This document shows positions 1-6,144 of a stretch of DNA of 11,724 nt, piece after piece; the stretch's first letter is position 1; each line of letters opens with the position of its first letter. The notes beneath the pieces were generated by a model that ran no database searches, was not told where the DNA came from, and saw only the letters and a program-made list of their open reading frames with translations. The stretch is taken from the NCBI GenBank assembly GCA_937996595.1, contig CALKVC010000151.1, positions 1-11,724 of the forward strand, given 5' to 3'. Origin of the DNA: an uncultured Chitinophagaceae bacterium. GTDB lineage: Bacteria; Bacteroidota; Bacteroidia; Chitinophagales; Chitinophagaceae. Made by a program: the position numbers and the translations under genes.

Positions 1-49
1 ACGAGATCAGATCTGGTGACTGGAGTTCAGACGTGTGCTCTTCCGATCT
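1..49. other. Untrimmed Illumina adapter (not genomic DNA)
   Basis: Bases 1-7 (acgagat) are the end of the Illumina P7 flow-cell sequence. Bases 8-15 (cagatctg) occupy the 8-base i7 index position. Bases 16-49 match the standard multiplexing read-2 primer, from gtgactggagttc to cttccgatct. Genomic sequence starts at about base 50. The adapter is in frame with the following gene and contains a GTG at 33 that gene finders may take as a start, adding false residues MCSSD. Confidence 0.97.
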
Positions 50-50
50 C

Positions 51-3000
51 ACTACATCAGCTGTAACGGTGAACGCATTACCAACAGTAACTGCACCATC
101 AACAGTTTGTGCAGGAAGCACAGCCACATTATCTCCCACAACAGGCGGCACCTGGGCAAGCAGTAATAACGCTATTGCAACCGTAACCAACGCCGGAGTA
201 ATAACCGGTGTGGCAGCAGGATCTGTAACCTTTACATTTACGCAAACCTCAACCGGCTGCAGCAGAACAACATCTTCTGTTACAGTTAATGCTTTACCAA
301 CAGTAAGCATTACCGGTAGCGCAGCCATATGCGCGGGCTTTACAACCACACTGTCGCCAACAAACAATGGCACCTGGGTAAGCAGCGATAACTCCATAGC
401 AACGGTTACCAATGGAGGTGTTGTAACAGGCATATCCGGCGGTATAGTAACATTTACCTATACACGCACTTCAACAGGTTGCAGTGCCACAACATCAGCA
501 GTTACGGTTAACGCCTTACCAGTAGTAACGGCACCGGCAACAGTATGTATCGGAAGTACCGCCACATTGTCGCCAACAACAGGGGGCACCTGGACGAGCA
601 GCAATAATGCAAGAGCAACGGTTACCAACGCAGGTGTGATAACCGGCGTGGCAGCAGGTACCGTTACCTTTACTTTTACACAAACATCAACCGGTTGTAC
701 CGGAACAACAGCAACCGTAACAGTGAATGCTTTACCAACGGTAAGCGTTACCGGTAGTTCAACCATATGTGCAGGCTTTACCACCACATTATCGCCCACA
801 ACAGGTGGCACCTGGACGAGCAGCAATAATTCAGTAGCCACAGTAACCAATGCAGGTGTTGTAACCGGCGTATCCGGCGGCACTGCTACTTTTACATTTA
901 CACAAACTTCAACGGGTTGCAGCAGAACAACGACAGCTGTAACAATAAATGCATTACCTGTTGTAACGGCTCCGGCAACCGTATGTATCGGAAGCACCGC
1001 CACATTGTCGCCAACAACAGGCGGTACCTGGACGAGCAGCAATAACACAAGGGCTACTGTTACCAATGCAGGTGTAATAACAGGCGTATCAGCAGGAGCG
1101 GTAACGTTTACATTCACACAAACCTCAACAGGTTGCGCAGCCACTACATCAGTGGTAAATGTAACCACCGCTTCAACCATTTCACTTACGTCTGCGGTTG
1201 GAACAAACAACCAGGCAACCTGTATTAACACAGCCATTACCAATATCACGTACAGCATTGGCGGCGGTGGTACGGGGGCAACAGTAAGCGGATTACCGGC
1301 AGGTGTAACAGGAATTTACTCAGCAGGCATATTTACTATTTCGGGATCACCTTTAGTAAATGGCACTTTTAATTATACAGTTACTACAACTGGTGCCTGT
1401 ATCAATAACAGTGCAAACGGAACAATTGCCATCAGCGCAGCAACCATTGCAGGCACAGTAAATGATGCTGTAATATGTTTTGGTGGCAGCGGAACATTGA
1501 ATCTTACCGGTAATACCGGCAATGTGATCCGTTGGGAAAGTTCTGCAGACGGCGGAAGCACCTGGACAAATATTGCCAACAGCAGCACATCACTTTCATA
1601 TTCCGGCATCACAACAACAACCCTCTACAGGGCGCTGGTGCAAAACAGCGGTTGCGGTTTACAGTTATATTCAAACAATGCGAAAGTAGCCATACACAAC
1701 TTATGGACGGGTGCTGTGAGCAGTGACTGGAATACGCCGGCCAACTGGTCAGACGGGCAATTGCCAAATGCATCATGCCCGGAAGTCACCATCCCGGTTC
1801 TTACATTGCCAAATGTTTACCCGCAGTTAACTTCAGGTACTGTTTCGGTTAATAACCTGGTGATCTACCCATTGTCTACATTAAGTGTAACCAATGCAAC
1901 ACTGCAGGTTGCAGGAAGCATAACCAACAACGGCACGCTGGATATAACAAACGGCACCCTTGAACTCAATGGAACAATTGCCGCTCAGTCAATTTCCGGC
2001 AGTACATTTTTAAATAATAGTATAAAAAATCTTACAATAAGTAATGCTAATGGTGTTGGATTAACCGGAACAAACGACACCCTTAAATTAACCGGCAGGG
2101 TTGGCTTTGGAACAAGCAATGCGGTATTAACAACCAATGGAAACTTAACCATTGTATCCAATGCAGCAGGTACCGGCTATGTTGCCGATCTTACTAATAA
2201 CGGGCTCAATAGCGGGAACGATATTATCGGAAATGTAACTGTAGAACGTTATATCCCAGGTCATCCAAAAGCATGGCAATTCCTTGCCGTTCCAACCAGT
2301 GGTTCAACCATACGTGAGGCATGGCAGGAAAATAATACCACGCTGGCATCTAACATTCACCCGGGTTATGGCTCAATCATAACAAGTAATATTTCAGGAG
2401 CTGTTGGTTTGGGTTTTGATATCTATACCCCGGCCGGTCCTTCTATGAAATCATACAACTCGGCTACAAACGGCTGGGACGGTGTGGCCAATACAAGTAT
2501 GCCAATAGCCAATACCAAAGGATATATGTTCTTTGTAAGGGGAGACAGAACAGTAACAACATCAGCTGCACCGGCAACAGCGGTAACCTTAAGAACCAGC
2601 GGGCAACTGTATACAAAAGGTAGCAATGCACCGGCAACCATCACTGTACCGGCAGGTAAGTTTGAGTCTGTTGGTAATCCTTATGCATCGGCCATTGATT
2701 TCAGGAAGCTCACCAAAAGTGCAGCGCCCGATGTAGCAGACATTTTCTATGTATGGGATCCGTTGCTTACCAATACGTACAATGGCCTTGGCGGATATCA
2801 AACAATCAGCGCAGCCAATGGCTGGAAACCGATACCCGGAGGTACAACTAACTATGACGCATCCACGCCAAGTCCGTTTATACAATCCGGGCAGGCATTC
2901 ATGGTAAGCAGTGCCGGCGGTACAGGAACGATCAGTTTTACAGAATCGGCAAAAGAAGAAGCACAGGGTTCAGCGTACAGGCCCGGTGATGCTCCGGATG

Positions 3001-3995
3001 TGAAACAATTCTTCCGGGCAAGCATGGCCAATGCAACCGGTGCGATGTCTGACGGTAATGTAGTAACATTTGACGATGCTTACAGCAATGAGCTGGATGC
3101 AACCGATGCGGTGAAGATTGCCAACAGCAGTGAAAACTTCGGAATCAAACGGTTTGGCAAGGCGCTGGCGCTGGAAGCCAGGCATACGGTGCAGGCGGAA
3201 GATACCATTTACTACAACATCGGTAACATGCGTGCCGGAAATTATACATTAAAGTTTGCACCTGTGAATATGGCAAATACAAACCTTTCCGCTTTGCTGG
3301 TAGATAAACACCTGCAAACGGTAACCGGTATCAGCCTGGCCGACAGCACAACCATAACATTCAGTGTTACAGCAGCAGCTGCGGGCTCATATGCTGCCGA
3401 CAGGTTCATGGTAATATTTAAACCGGCTGTGGTGTTGCCGGTAACCATTACAAAAATTGAAGCCGTTCGTAACAACAAAACTACGGTAACGGTTAGCTGG
3501 AATGTTGAAACGGAAACCAATATCTCCAGGTATGAAGTAGAGCGCAGCTACGAAGGAAGAAACTTTGCAACCATCACGGAGAAAACACCGGTAATGAACA
3601 ACGGTGGTAATGCATCTTACCGTATCATTGACAACCAGGCTGCAGCAGGCGATAATTTCTATCGCATCAAAGCCATTAATGCCGATGGCAGGTTGCAGTA
3701 CAGTTCCATTGTAAAAGTGGCGGGTACAAAAACAACAAGCGACATCACGGTATATCCAAACCCTGTAGAAGGAAAAAGGATCAATATGCTATTCAGCAAT
3801 GTGGCGGCGGGAACATACCAGGCACAGATCATTAATACTGCCGGACAAACTGTTCATACGGCAGCCTTGAAAATAGCAGGCAACAATGCAGTTTATTCAA
3901 TACAACTGGCAACAACAATTGCTGCAGGAAATTACCGGTTGAAGTTAACGGCCAGTGATGGCACGGTAACGGTAAAACAGCTGATCATACTATAA
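51..3995 (+). CDS. Large secreted Ig-repeat protein with T9SS type A sorting domain, 5'-truncated
   Basis: This is the C-terminal part (about 1,314 genuine residues) of a giant exported protein; the 5' end is lost at the contig edge. Using residue numbers from the false GTG at 33, five BIG2-like Ig repeats span about 11-374. Two further Ig/PKD-like segments follow at about 385-467 and 468-556. Next comes the W-x-G...dW....NW module common in Bacteroidota surface proteins (from about 558), then a beta-rich region with repeated N-G-T-L strands. A fibronectin III-like domain lies at about 1135-1232. The last 84 residues, with a YPNP motif near 1241 and the ending LKLTASDGTVTVKQLIIL, are a Por secretion tail. 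By family knowledge, this tail directs T9SS export across the outer membrane followed by its removal and surface anchoring. No catalytic domain is visible. An adhesin or matrix role is only inference. The signal peptide must lie outside the window. A terminator follows 25 bases after the stop. Confidence 0.93.
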   Translation, partial: TTSAVTVNALPTVTAPSTVCAGSTATLSPTTGGTWASSNNAIATVTNAGVITGVAAGSVTFTFTQTSTGCSRTTSSVTVNALPTVSITGSAAICAGFTTTLSPTNNGTWVSSDNSIATVTNGGVVTGISGGIVTFTYTRTSTGCSATTSAVTVNALPVVTAPATVCIGSTATLSPTTGGTWTSSNNARATVTNAGVITGVAAGTVTFTFTQTSTGCTGTTATVTVNALPTVSVTGSSTICAGFTTTLSPTTGGTWTSSNNSVATVTNAGVVTGVSGGTATFTFTQTSTGCSRTTTAVTINALPVVTAPATVCIGSTATLSPTTGGTWTSSNNTRATVTNAGVITGVSAGAVTFTFTQTSTGCAATTSVVNVTTASTISLTSAVGTNNQATCINTAITNITYSIGGGGTGATVSGLPAGVTGIYSAGIFTISGSPLVNGTFNYTVTTTGACINNSANGTIAISAATIAGTVNDAVICFGGSGTLNLTGNTGNVIRWESSADGGSTWTNIANSSTSLSYSGITTTTLYRALVQNSGCGLQLYSNNAKVAIHNLWTGAVSSDWNTPANWSDGQLPNASCPEVTIPVLTLPNVYPQLTSGTVSVNNLVIYPLSTLSVTNATLQVAGSITNNGTLDITNGTLELNGTIAAQSISGSTFLNNSIKNLTISNANGVGLTGTNDTLKLTGRVGFGTSNAVLTTNGNLTIVSNAAGTGYVADLTNNGLNSGNDIIGNVTVERYIPGHPKAWQFLAVPTSGSTIREAWQENNTTLASNIHPGYGSIITSNISGAVGLGFDIYTPAGPSMKSYNSATNGWDGVANTSMPIANTKGYMFFVRGDRTVTTSAAPATAVTLRTSGQLYTKGSNAPATITVPAGKFESVGNPYASAIDFRKLTKSAAPDVADIFYVWDPLLTNTYNGLGGYQTISAANGWKPIPGGTTNYDASTPSPFIQSGQAFMVSSAGGTGTISFTESAKEEAQGSAYRPGDAPDVKQFFRASMANATGAMSDGNVVTFDDAYSNELDATDAVKIANSSENFGIKRFGKALALEARHTVQAEDTIYYNIGNMRAGNYTLKFAPVNMANTNLSALLVDKHLQTVTGISLADSTTITFSVTAAAAGSYAADRFMVIFKPAVVLPVTITKIEAVRNNKTTVTVSWNVETETNISRYEVERSYEGRNFATITEKTPVMNNGGNASYRIIDNQAAAGDNFYRIKAINADGRLQYSSIVKVAGTKTTSDITVYPNPVEGKRINMLFSNVAAGTYQAQIINTAGQTVHTAALKIAGNNAVYSIQLATTIAAGNYRLKLTASDGTVTVKQLIIL
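63..1154 (+). repeat. Five tandem Ig-like coding repeats, alternating 216 and 222 bp
   Basis: The units start at 63, 279, 501, 717 and 939 and each begins with VTVNALP or VTINALP. Units 1, 3 and 5 (type A) have 72 residues and read TAPxTVCxGSTATLSP. Units 2 and 4 (type B) have 74 residues and read S(I/V)TGSxxICAGFTTTLSP. All share the core GTWxSSxNxxATVTNxGV(I/V)TG and end at STGC, giving two cysteines per unit that could pair. The order A-B-A-B-A implies amplification of a 438-bp two-domain unit. The array continues past the contig edge. Confidence 0.93.
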
Positions 3996-4019
3996 TAAAG
4001 CAGTAAAGTAAATTCATAA

Positions 4020-4053
4020 AAAAGCCTGTAAGCGATCAAGTTTACAGGCTTTT
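4020..4053 (+). terminator. Intrinsic terminator after the surface-protein gene
   Basis: A perfect 12-bp inverted repeat (aaaagcctgtaa at 4020-4031 and ttacaggctttt at 4042-4053) encloses a 10-base loop and runs into a T-rich tail. It begins 25 bases after the TAA of the surface-protein gene. The flanking A-tract means it could also work in the other direction. Confidence 0.9.
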
Positions 4054-4120
4054 ATTTTGGTAACAATATATGATGTACCCTTAAACAGGTTATTTTGAAT
4101 TACATTTTCTATTATTCCTT

Positions 4121-4165
4121 GGATTATAATCCCAGAATTTATATAAAATTGTGGATTACAATCCA
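4121..4165. repeat. Pair of 12-bp palindromic boxes, 32 bp apart
   Basis: The box ggattataatcc (4121-4132) is a perfect palindrome. A near-identical box, ggattacaatcc, follows at 4153-4164 and sits inside tggattacaatcca. The start-to-start distance of 32 bp is close to three helical turns. It could be a dimer-binding operator pair or a fragment of an interspersed repeat. No gene start lies close enough to decide. Confidence 0.45.
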
Positions 4166-4236
4166 GTTGTTAAGAATTTTAAAGTAAAACCAAAATATGC
4201 ATTGAATGGGTTACATTGAACTAAAATAAACCCCTC

Positions 4237-4322
4237 CTGGCGCAGGTCTCCTGACCTGTTGCCTTCCCGTCACTTAGCTGTTACAAGTAAAGAAGTAGCA
4301 CAGGTCAGGAGACCTGCGCTAG
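4237..4322. repeat. REP-like double hairpin (inverted repeat with self-palindromic arms)
   Basis: Arms at 4237-4259 and 4300-4322 are reverse complements over 23 bp with one mismatch, separated by 40 bases. Each arm also folds alone: caggtc-tcct-gacctg gives a 6-bp stem with a 4-base loop. This two-scale symmetry is typical of REP/BIME-type intergenic elements. No transposase gene is nearby. It lies just past the 3' end of a minus-strand cluster and might also act as a transcription barrier. Confidence 0.75.
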
Positions 4323-4344
4323 AGGTAAAAAAGCATCATTTTTT

Positions 4345-4415
4345 GCTACTTTTAGAATTACATTCCCCGTTTGCTGTTCCGGTTCAACATAGTTGTAAGC
4401 AGCTGCAATTTGTGT
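4345..4415 (-). pseudogene. Decayed fragment of an MDR oxidoreductase 3' end
   Basis: Bases 4345-4412 align without gaps to 6152-6219, the 3' end of the oxidoreductase gene, at 53 of 68 positions, in the same orientation. Translated on the minus strand in that frame, the fragment shares 16 of 25 residues with the enzyme's C-terminus, including the block TGNVILKVA and the pattern QI-xx-AY-x-YVE. The stop codon is lost: the codon after KVA is Lys, followed by non-homologous residues. Upstream the similarity fades, and a TAG stands where the intact gene has a Tyr codon. No start or Rossmann region remains. It is a non-functional remnant of a second, diverged copy. Confidence 0.8.
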
Positions 4416-4429
4416 TAACTTCTATTTTG

Positions 4430-4594
4430 TTATTTACTTTTATTTTCAGTGTTGCATACTTTGTTGCATTCCGCTTTAAAATATGACTTGCTAAAGTATT
4501 TTGGCTTTCCAATAGCGGCGAATAATATTCCGGTTGTAATTACAGCCGTTGCTATTACGGTTAAAAATCCTGATTTCATTTTCATTTTATACAT
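4430..4594 (-). CDS. Small single-span membrane protein (54 aa)
   Basis: This short reading frame follows the 89-residue membrane protein gene after 24 bases on the same strand. It starts MYKMKMKSGFLTVI and contains one hydrophobic segment at about residues 9-29 (LTVIATAVITTGILFAA), preceded by lysines. A short polar tail with two cysteines (AECNKVCN) follows. In-frame ATGs at 4594, 4585 and 4579 leave the exact start open. The basic start plus hydrophobic core could be a membrane anchor or an uncleaved signal. I do not recognise a family. Its position suggests co-transcription with the upstream gene and thus membership of the sigma-factor regulon, which is inference. The stop abuts the oxidoreductase remnant. 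Confidence 0.6.
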   Translation of the reverse strand: MYKMKMKSGFLTVIATAVITTGILFAAIGKPKYFSKSYFKAECNKVCNTENKSK

Positions 4595-4618
4595 TTTTAA
4601 AATTTTGGAATGTTGTTT

Positions 4619-4888
4619 TTAGCACCTGCCATTAAATCGGTTTTGCATTTTTTCTTTGAAGGAATTGAACTCTTCCTCGTTCATTCCCCTGATCTTGTCA
4701 GCAAAAGCAAGGGGAGGAAAACCCAATCTTCCGGGTGAAAACCGCTGTGCCATCATCATTCTGCCCATTCCAAACGGAGTGAATATGAATTTTAATAACA
4801 ACACAATGAATAACAATGGCCCTGTAAAGAAAACGAATGTTCCTAAAAAGATACCGGCTGCAATTTGTTTTAAAGTTGACTTGTTCAT
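4619..4888 (-). CDS. Small membrane protein with C-terminal MxxEExxxFKE motif (89 aa), likely ECF target
   Basis: Residues about 10-36 form a long hydrophobic stretch, which may be one long or two short membrane helices. A basic, Met-rich linker (GMGRMMMAQRFSPGRLG) follows, then a charged C-terminal helix, FADKIRGMNEEEFNSFKE, ending in RC. That tail matches the 98-residue protein coded next to the sigma factor (FGEKIMDMTPEERQKFKE), so the two are probably paralogues. Small membrane proteins of this kind are, from memory, often found beside ECF sigma genes in Bacteroidota; their function is unknown to me. A promoter-like element at 4919-4944, nearly identical in key bases to the one before the sigma gene, lies 31 bases upstream of the ATG. 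A terminator at 5010-5046 separates this gene from the sigma operon, so it probably has its own transcript, shared with the 54-residue gene downstream. Confidence 0.85.
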   Translation of the reverse strand: MNKSTLKQIAAGIFLGTFVFFTGPLLFIVLLLKFIFTPFGMGRMMMAQRFSPGRLGFPPLAFADKIRGMNEEEFNSFKEKMQNRFNGRC

Positions 4889-4918
4889 TTTTATATTTTT
4901 ATTGTTTATGTTATAGAA

Positions 4919-4944
4919 GACGAATAAAACGGAACGTTACTTTA
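4919..4944 (-). promoter_or_regulatory. Putative ECF sigma promoter of the 89-aa membrane protein gene
   Basis: Read on the minus strand this is TAAAGTAA-N14-CGTC followed by TTC. The same two boxes with the same 14-base spacing stand before the sigma gene (5949-5974), while the spacer bases differ. CGTC is a common -10 core for ECF sigma factors. The element ends 31 bases before the ATG at 4888, leaving a short leader. Confidence 0.6.
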
Positions 4945-5009
4945 TTTTTTCTTTATTTTTTTAAACCTGCTTTGTTTATATATGCGGATAGCCTATGTAC
5001 TGCAGGATA

Positions 5010-5046
5010 AAAAAAACCTGCAAACAAATTATTTGCAGGTTTTTTT
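5010..5046 (-). terminator. Intrinsic terminator of the sigma operon (bidirectional shape)
   Basis: A perfect 15-bp stem (5010-5024 with 5032-5046, core cctgcaaa/tttgcagg) encloses a 7-base loop and is flanked by A and T tracts on both sides. On the minus strand it begins 20 bases after the stop of the 98-residue gene and runs into eight T residues. It splits the sigma operon from the 89-residue gene. Confidence 0.9.
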
Positions 5047-5065
5047 CATTTCGGGTATACTGACC

Positions 5066-5362
5066 TTATTTATTGCAGCGGCTTTTCCATGCTTCTTTGA
5101 ATTTTTGTCGTTCTTCCGGTGTCATATCCATTATTTTTTCACCAAACTTCTGATTTAAAAACGGCCTGTTTCTTTTTCCAAATCCAAAGTTCCCGAATAA
5201 GATCCGGCTTAATAAAAATAAACCCGCAGCCTGTAAATACGAGATGGTACCTAAGCCAAAAATAACCGGTATCAGTGCATTCCACAATAGCATGGTAATT
5301 AAAGCAATGGCAAAAAACAAAGCGATCGGTATTAATATAAATATTGGTTTCCTGTTTATCAT
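5066..5362 (-). CDS. Two-span membrane protein coupled to ECF sigma factor (98 aa)
   Basis: Two hydrophobic segments lie at about residues 5-27 and 29-57. A basic linker (GFGKRNRPFLNQK) and a charged amphipathic C-terminal helix follow, FGEKIMDMTPEERQKFKE, ending SRCNK. The ATG begins one base after the sigma-factor stop (TAA-c-ATG), so translation is almost certainly coupled and the products are probably made in fixed ratio. This position is where many ECF sigma factors have their membrane-bound anti-sigma factor. No recognised anti-sigma domain (ZAS, RskA or FecR type) is visible, so an anti-sigma role is only a hypothesis. By the positive-inside rule the basic C-terminal part would face the cytoplasm, where it could meet the sigma factor. 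The tail is shared with the 89-residue protein nearby. Confidence 0.87.
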   Translation of the reverse strand: MINRKPIFILIPIALFFAIALITMLLWNALIPVIFGLGTISYLQAAGLFLLSRILFGNFGFGKRNRPFLNQKFGEKIMDMTPEERQKFKEAWKSRCNK

Positions 5363-5363
5363 G

Positions 5364-5915
5364 TTAAAGGTTTAATTCATTATATAAAGAGAATAGTTTT
5401 TTTCTTAAATGTTTTACGGCATAGCCTTTACGGCTGATGATTGTTTTTAAATTTTCTCCGCTTTCATCTGCTATTTCCTGTAAGGTTTTATCCTCCATTT
5501 CGTTTTGAATAAATACATACCGCTGGTTTTCCGGAAGTTCATCTAAAGCCAGGCTCAACTCATCCCAGAATAATTCTTTAAACATGGCCAGTTCAGGATC
5601 ATTGCTATCATCTGCCAGTAAGGCATTTTTAATTAAGAAGTCTCCTTCTTCATTTTCGTAAGCATAGTCTTCCAGGTTATCAGTTTTCTTTTTACGATAG
5701 AAGTCCGTTATCTTATTACGGGAAACCGAATAAAGCCAGGCACTGGTATTTTCAATGGCATCTAAATTTGTAAGATTACTCAATTGATACCACACTTCCT
5801 GTAAAATATCTTCGGCATCTTCATTGGTTTTTACTTTACCGCGTACAAACCCAAATAGTTTATTTCCAAATTTTTTGATCGTTTCTGTTAATGATATTTG
5901 TTTTGTTTCGGTCAT
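5364..5915 (-). CDS. ECF-type RNA polymerase sigma factor
   Basis: The protein has the two-domain layout of extracytoplasmic function sigma factors. Numbering from the longest frame (ATG at 5939), region 2 spans about 26-86, with DAEDILQEVW and the DNA-melting stretch NTSAWLYSVSRNKITDFYR. An acidic linker (about 87-126) follows. Region 4 spans about 127-182, with LPENQRYVFIQNEMEDKTLQEIA and the recognition helix ENLKTIISRKGYAVKHLRK. ATGs exist at 5939, 5933 and 5915. I chose 5915 (MTETKQIS, 183 residues) because the putative promoter ends only 10 bases before 5939, whereas its 34-base distance to 5915 matches the 31 bases at the co-regulated gene. The gene is followed after one base by a membrane protein gene. 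The promoter shared with a nearby gene suggests autoregulation. The inducing signal is unknown. Confidence 0.95.
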   Translation of the reverse strand: MTETKQISLTETIKKFGNKLFGFVRGKVKTNEDAEDILQEVWYQLSNLTNLDAIENTSAWLYSVSRNKITDFYRKKKTDNLEDYAYENEEGDFLIKNALLADDSNDPELAMFKELFWDELSLALDELPENQRYVFIQNEMEDKTLQEIADESGENLKTIISRKGYAVKHLRKKLFSLYNELNL

Positions 5916-5948
5916 TAATGAGTTTATAGTCATCTCCATAACAATGAT

Positions 5949-5974
5949 GACGCAGATCTGAAGAAATTACTTTA
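5949..5974 (-). promoter_or_regulatory. Putative autoregulatory ECF promoter of the sigma gene
   Basis: On the minus strand this reads TAAAGTAA-N14-CGTC then ATC. It matches the element at 4919-4944 in both boxes and in spacing but not in the spacer. A start site a few bases beyond CGTC would leave about 28 bases of leader to the ATG at 5915, but almost none to the ATG at 5939. Confidence 0.6.
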
Positions 5975-6144
5975 ATAAAGGTAAATTTTATTTAATCTAT
6001 TATATCCGGGAATGCGCTTCCTGCATTTCAACACTTGAAAGGCCCGATGCCATGGTGGCACACGAAACATGATTTAGGATAAGAAATACCAATATTACCG
6101 GAATCATATAATTTGAGCCTTCGTGCCTTAGTGGCAAAAAATAA

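Noticed and set aside
33..50. GTG start codon giving residues MCSSDL for the surface protein
   Set aside because: These bases belong to the sequencing adapter; the true gene continues upstream of the contig.
63..1154. CRISPR-like or satellite array
   Set aside because: Units of 216-222 bp are coding, in frame and without unique spacers, so they are protein domain repeats.
458..1258. 266-residue minus-strand frame inside the Ig repeat gene
   Set aside because: It is the antisense shadow of the repeats: valine-rich, periodic and without independent features. The plus strand has recognisable Ig and sorting domains.
4259..4486. 75-residue plus-strand frame
   Set aside because: It runs across the REP-like arm, the oxidoreductase remnant and the antisense of the 54-residue gene; it has no coherent protein features.
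4656..4916. 86-residue plus-strand frame opposite the 89-residue gene
   Set aside because: It is a shadow; the minus-strand frame has a membrane segment, a conserved tail and a promoter.
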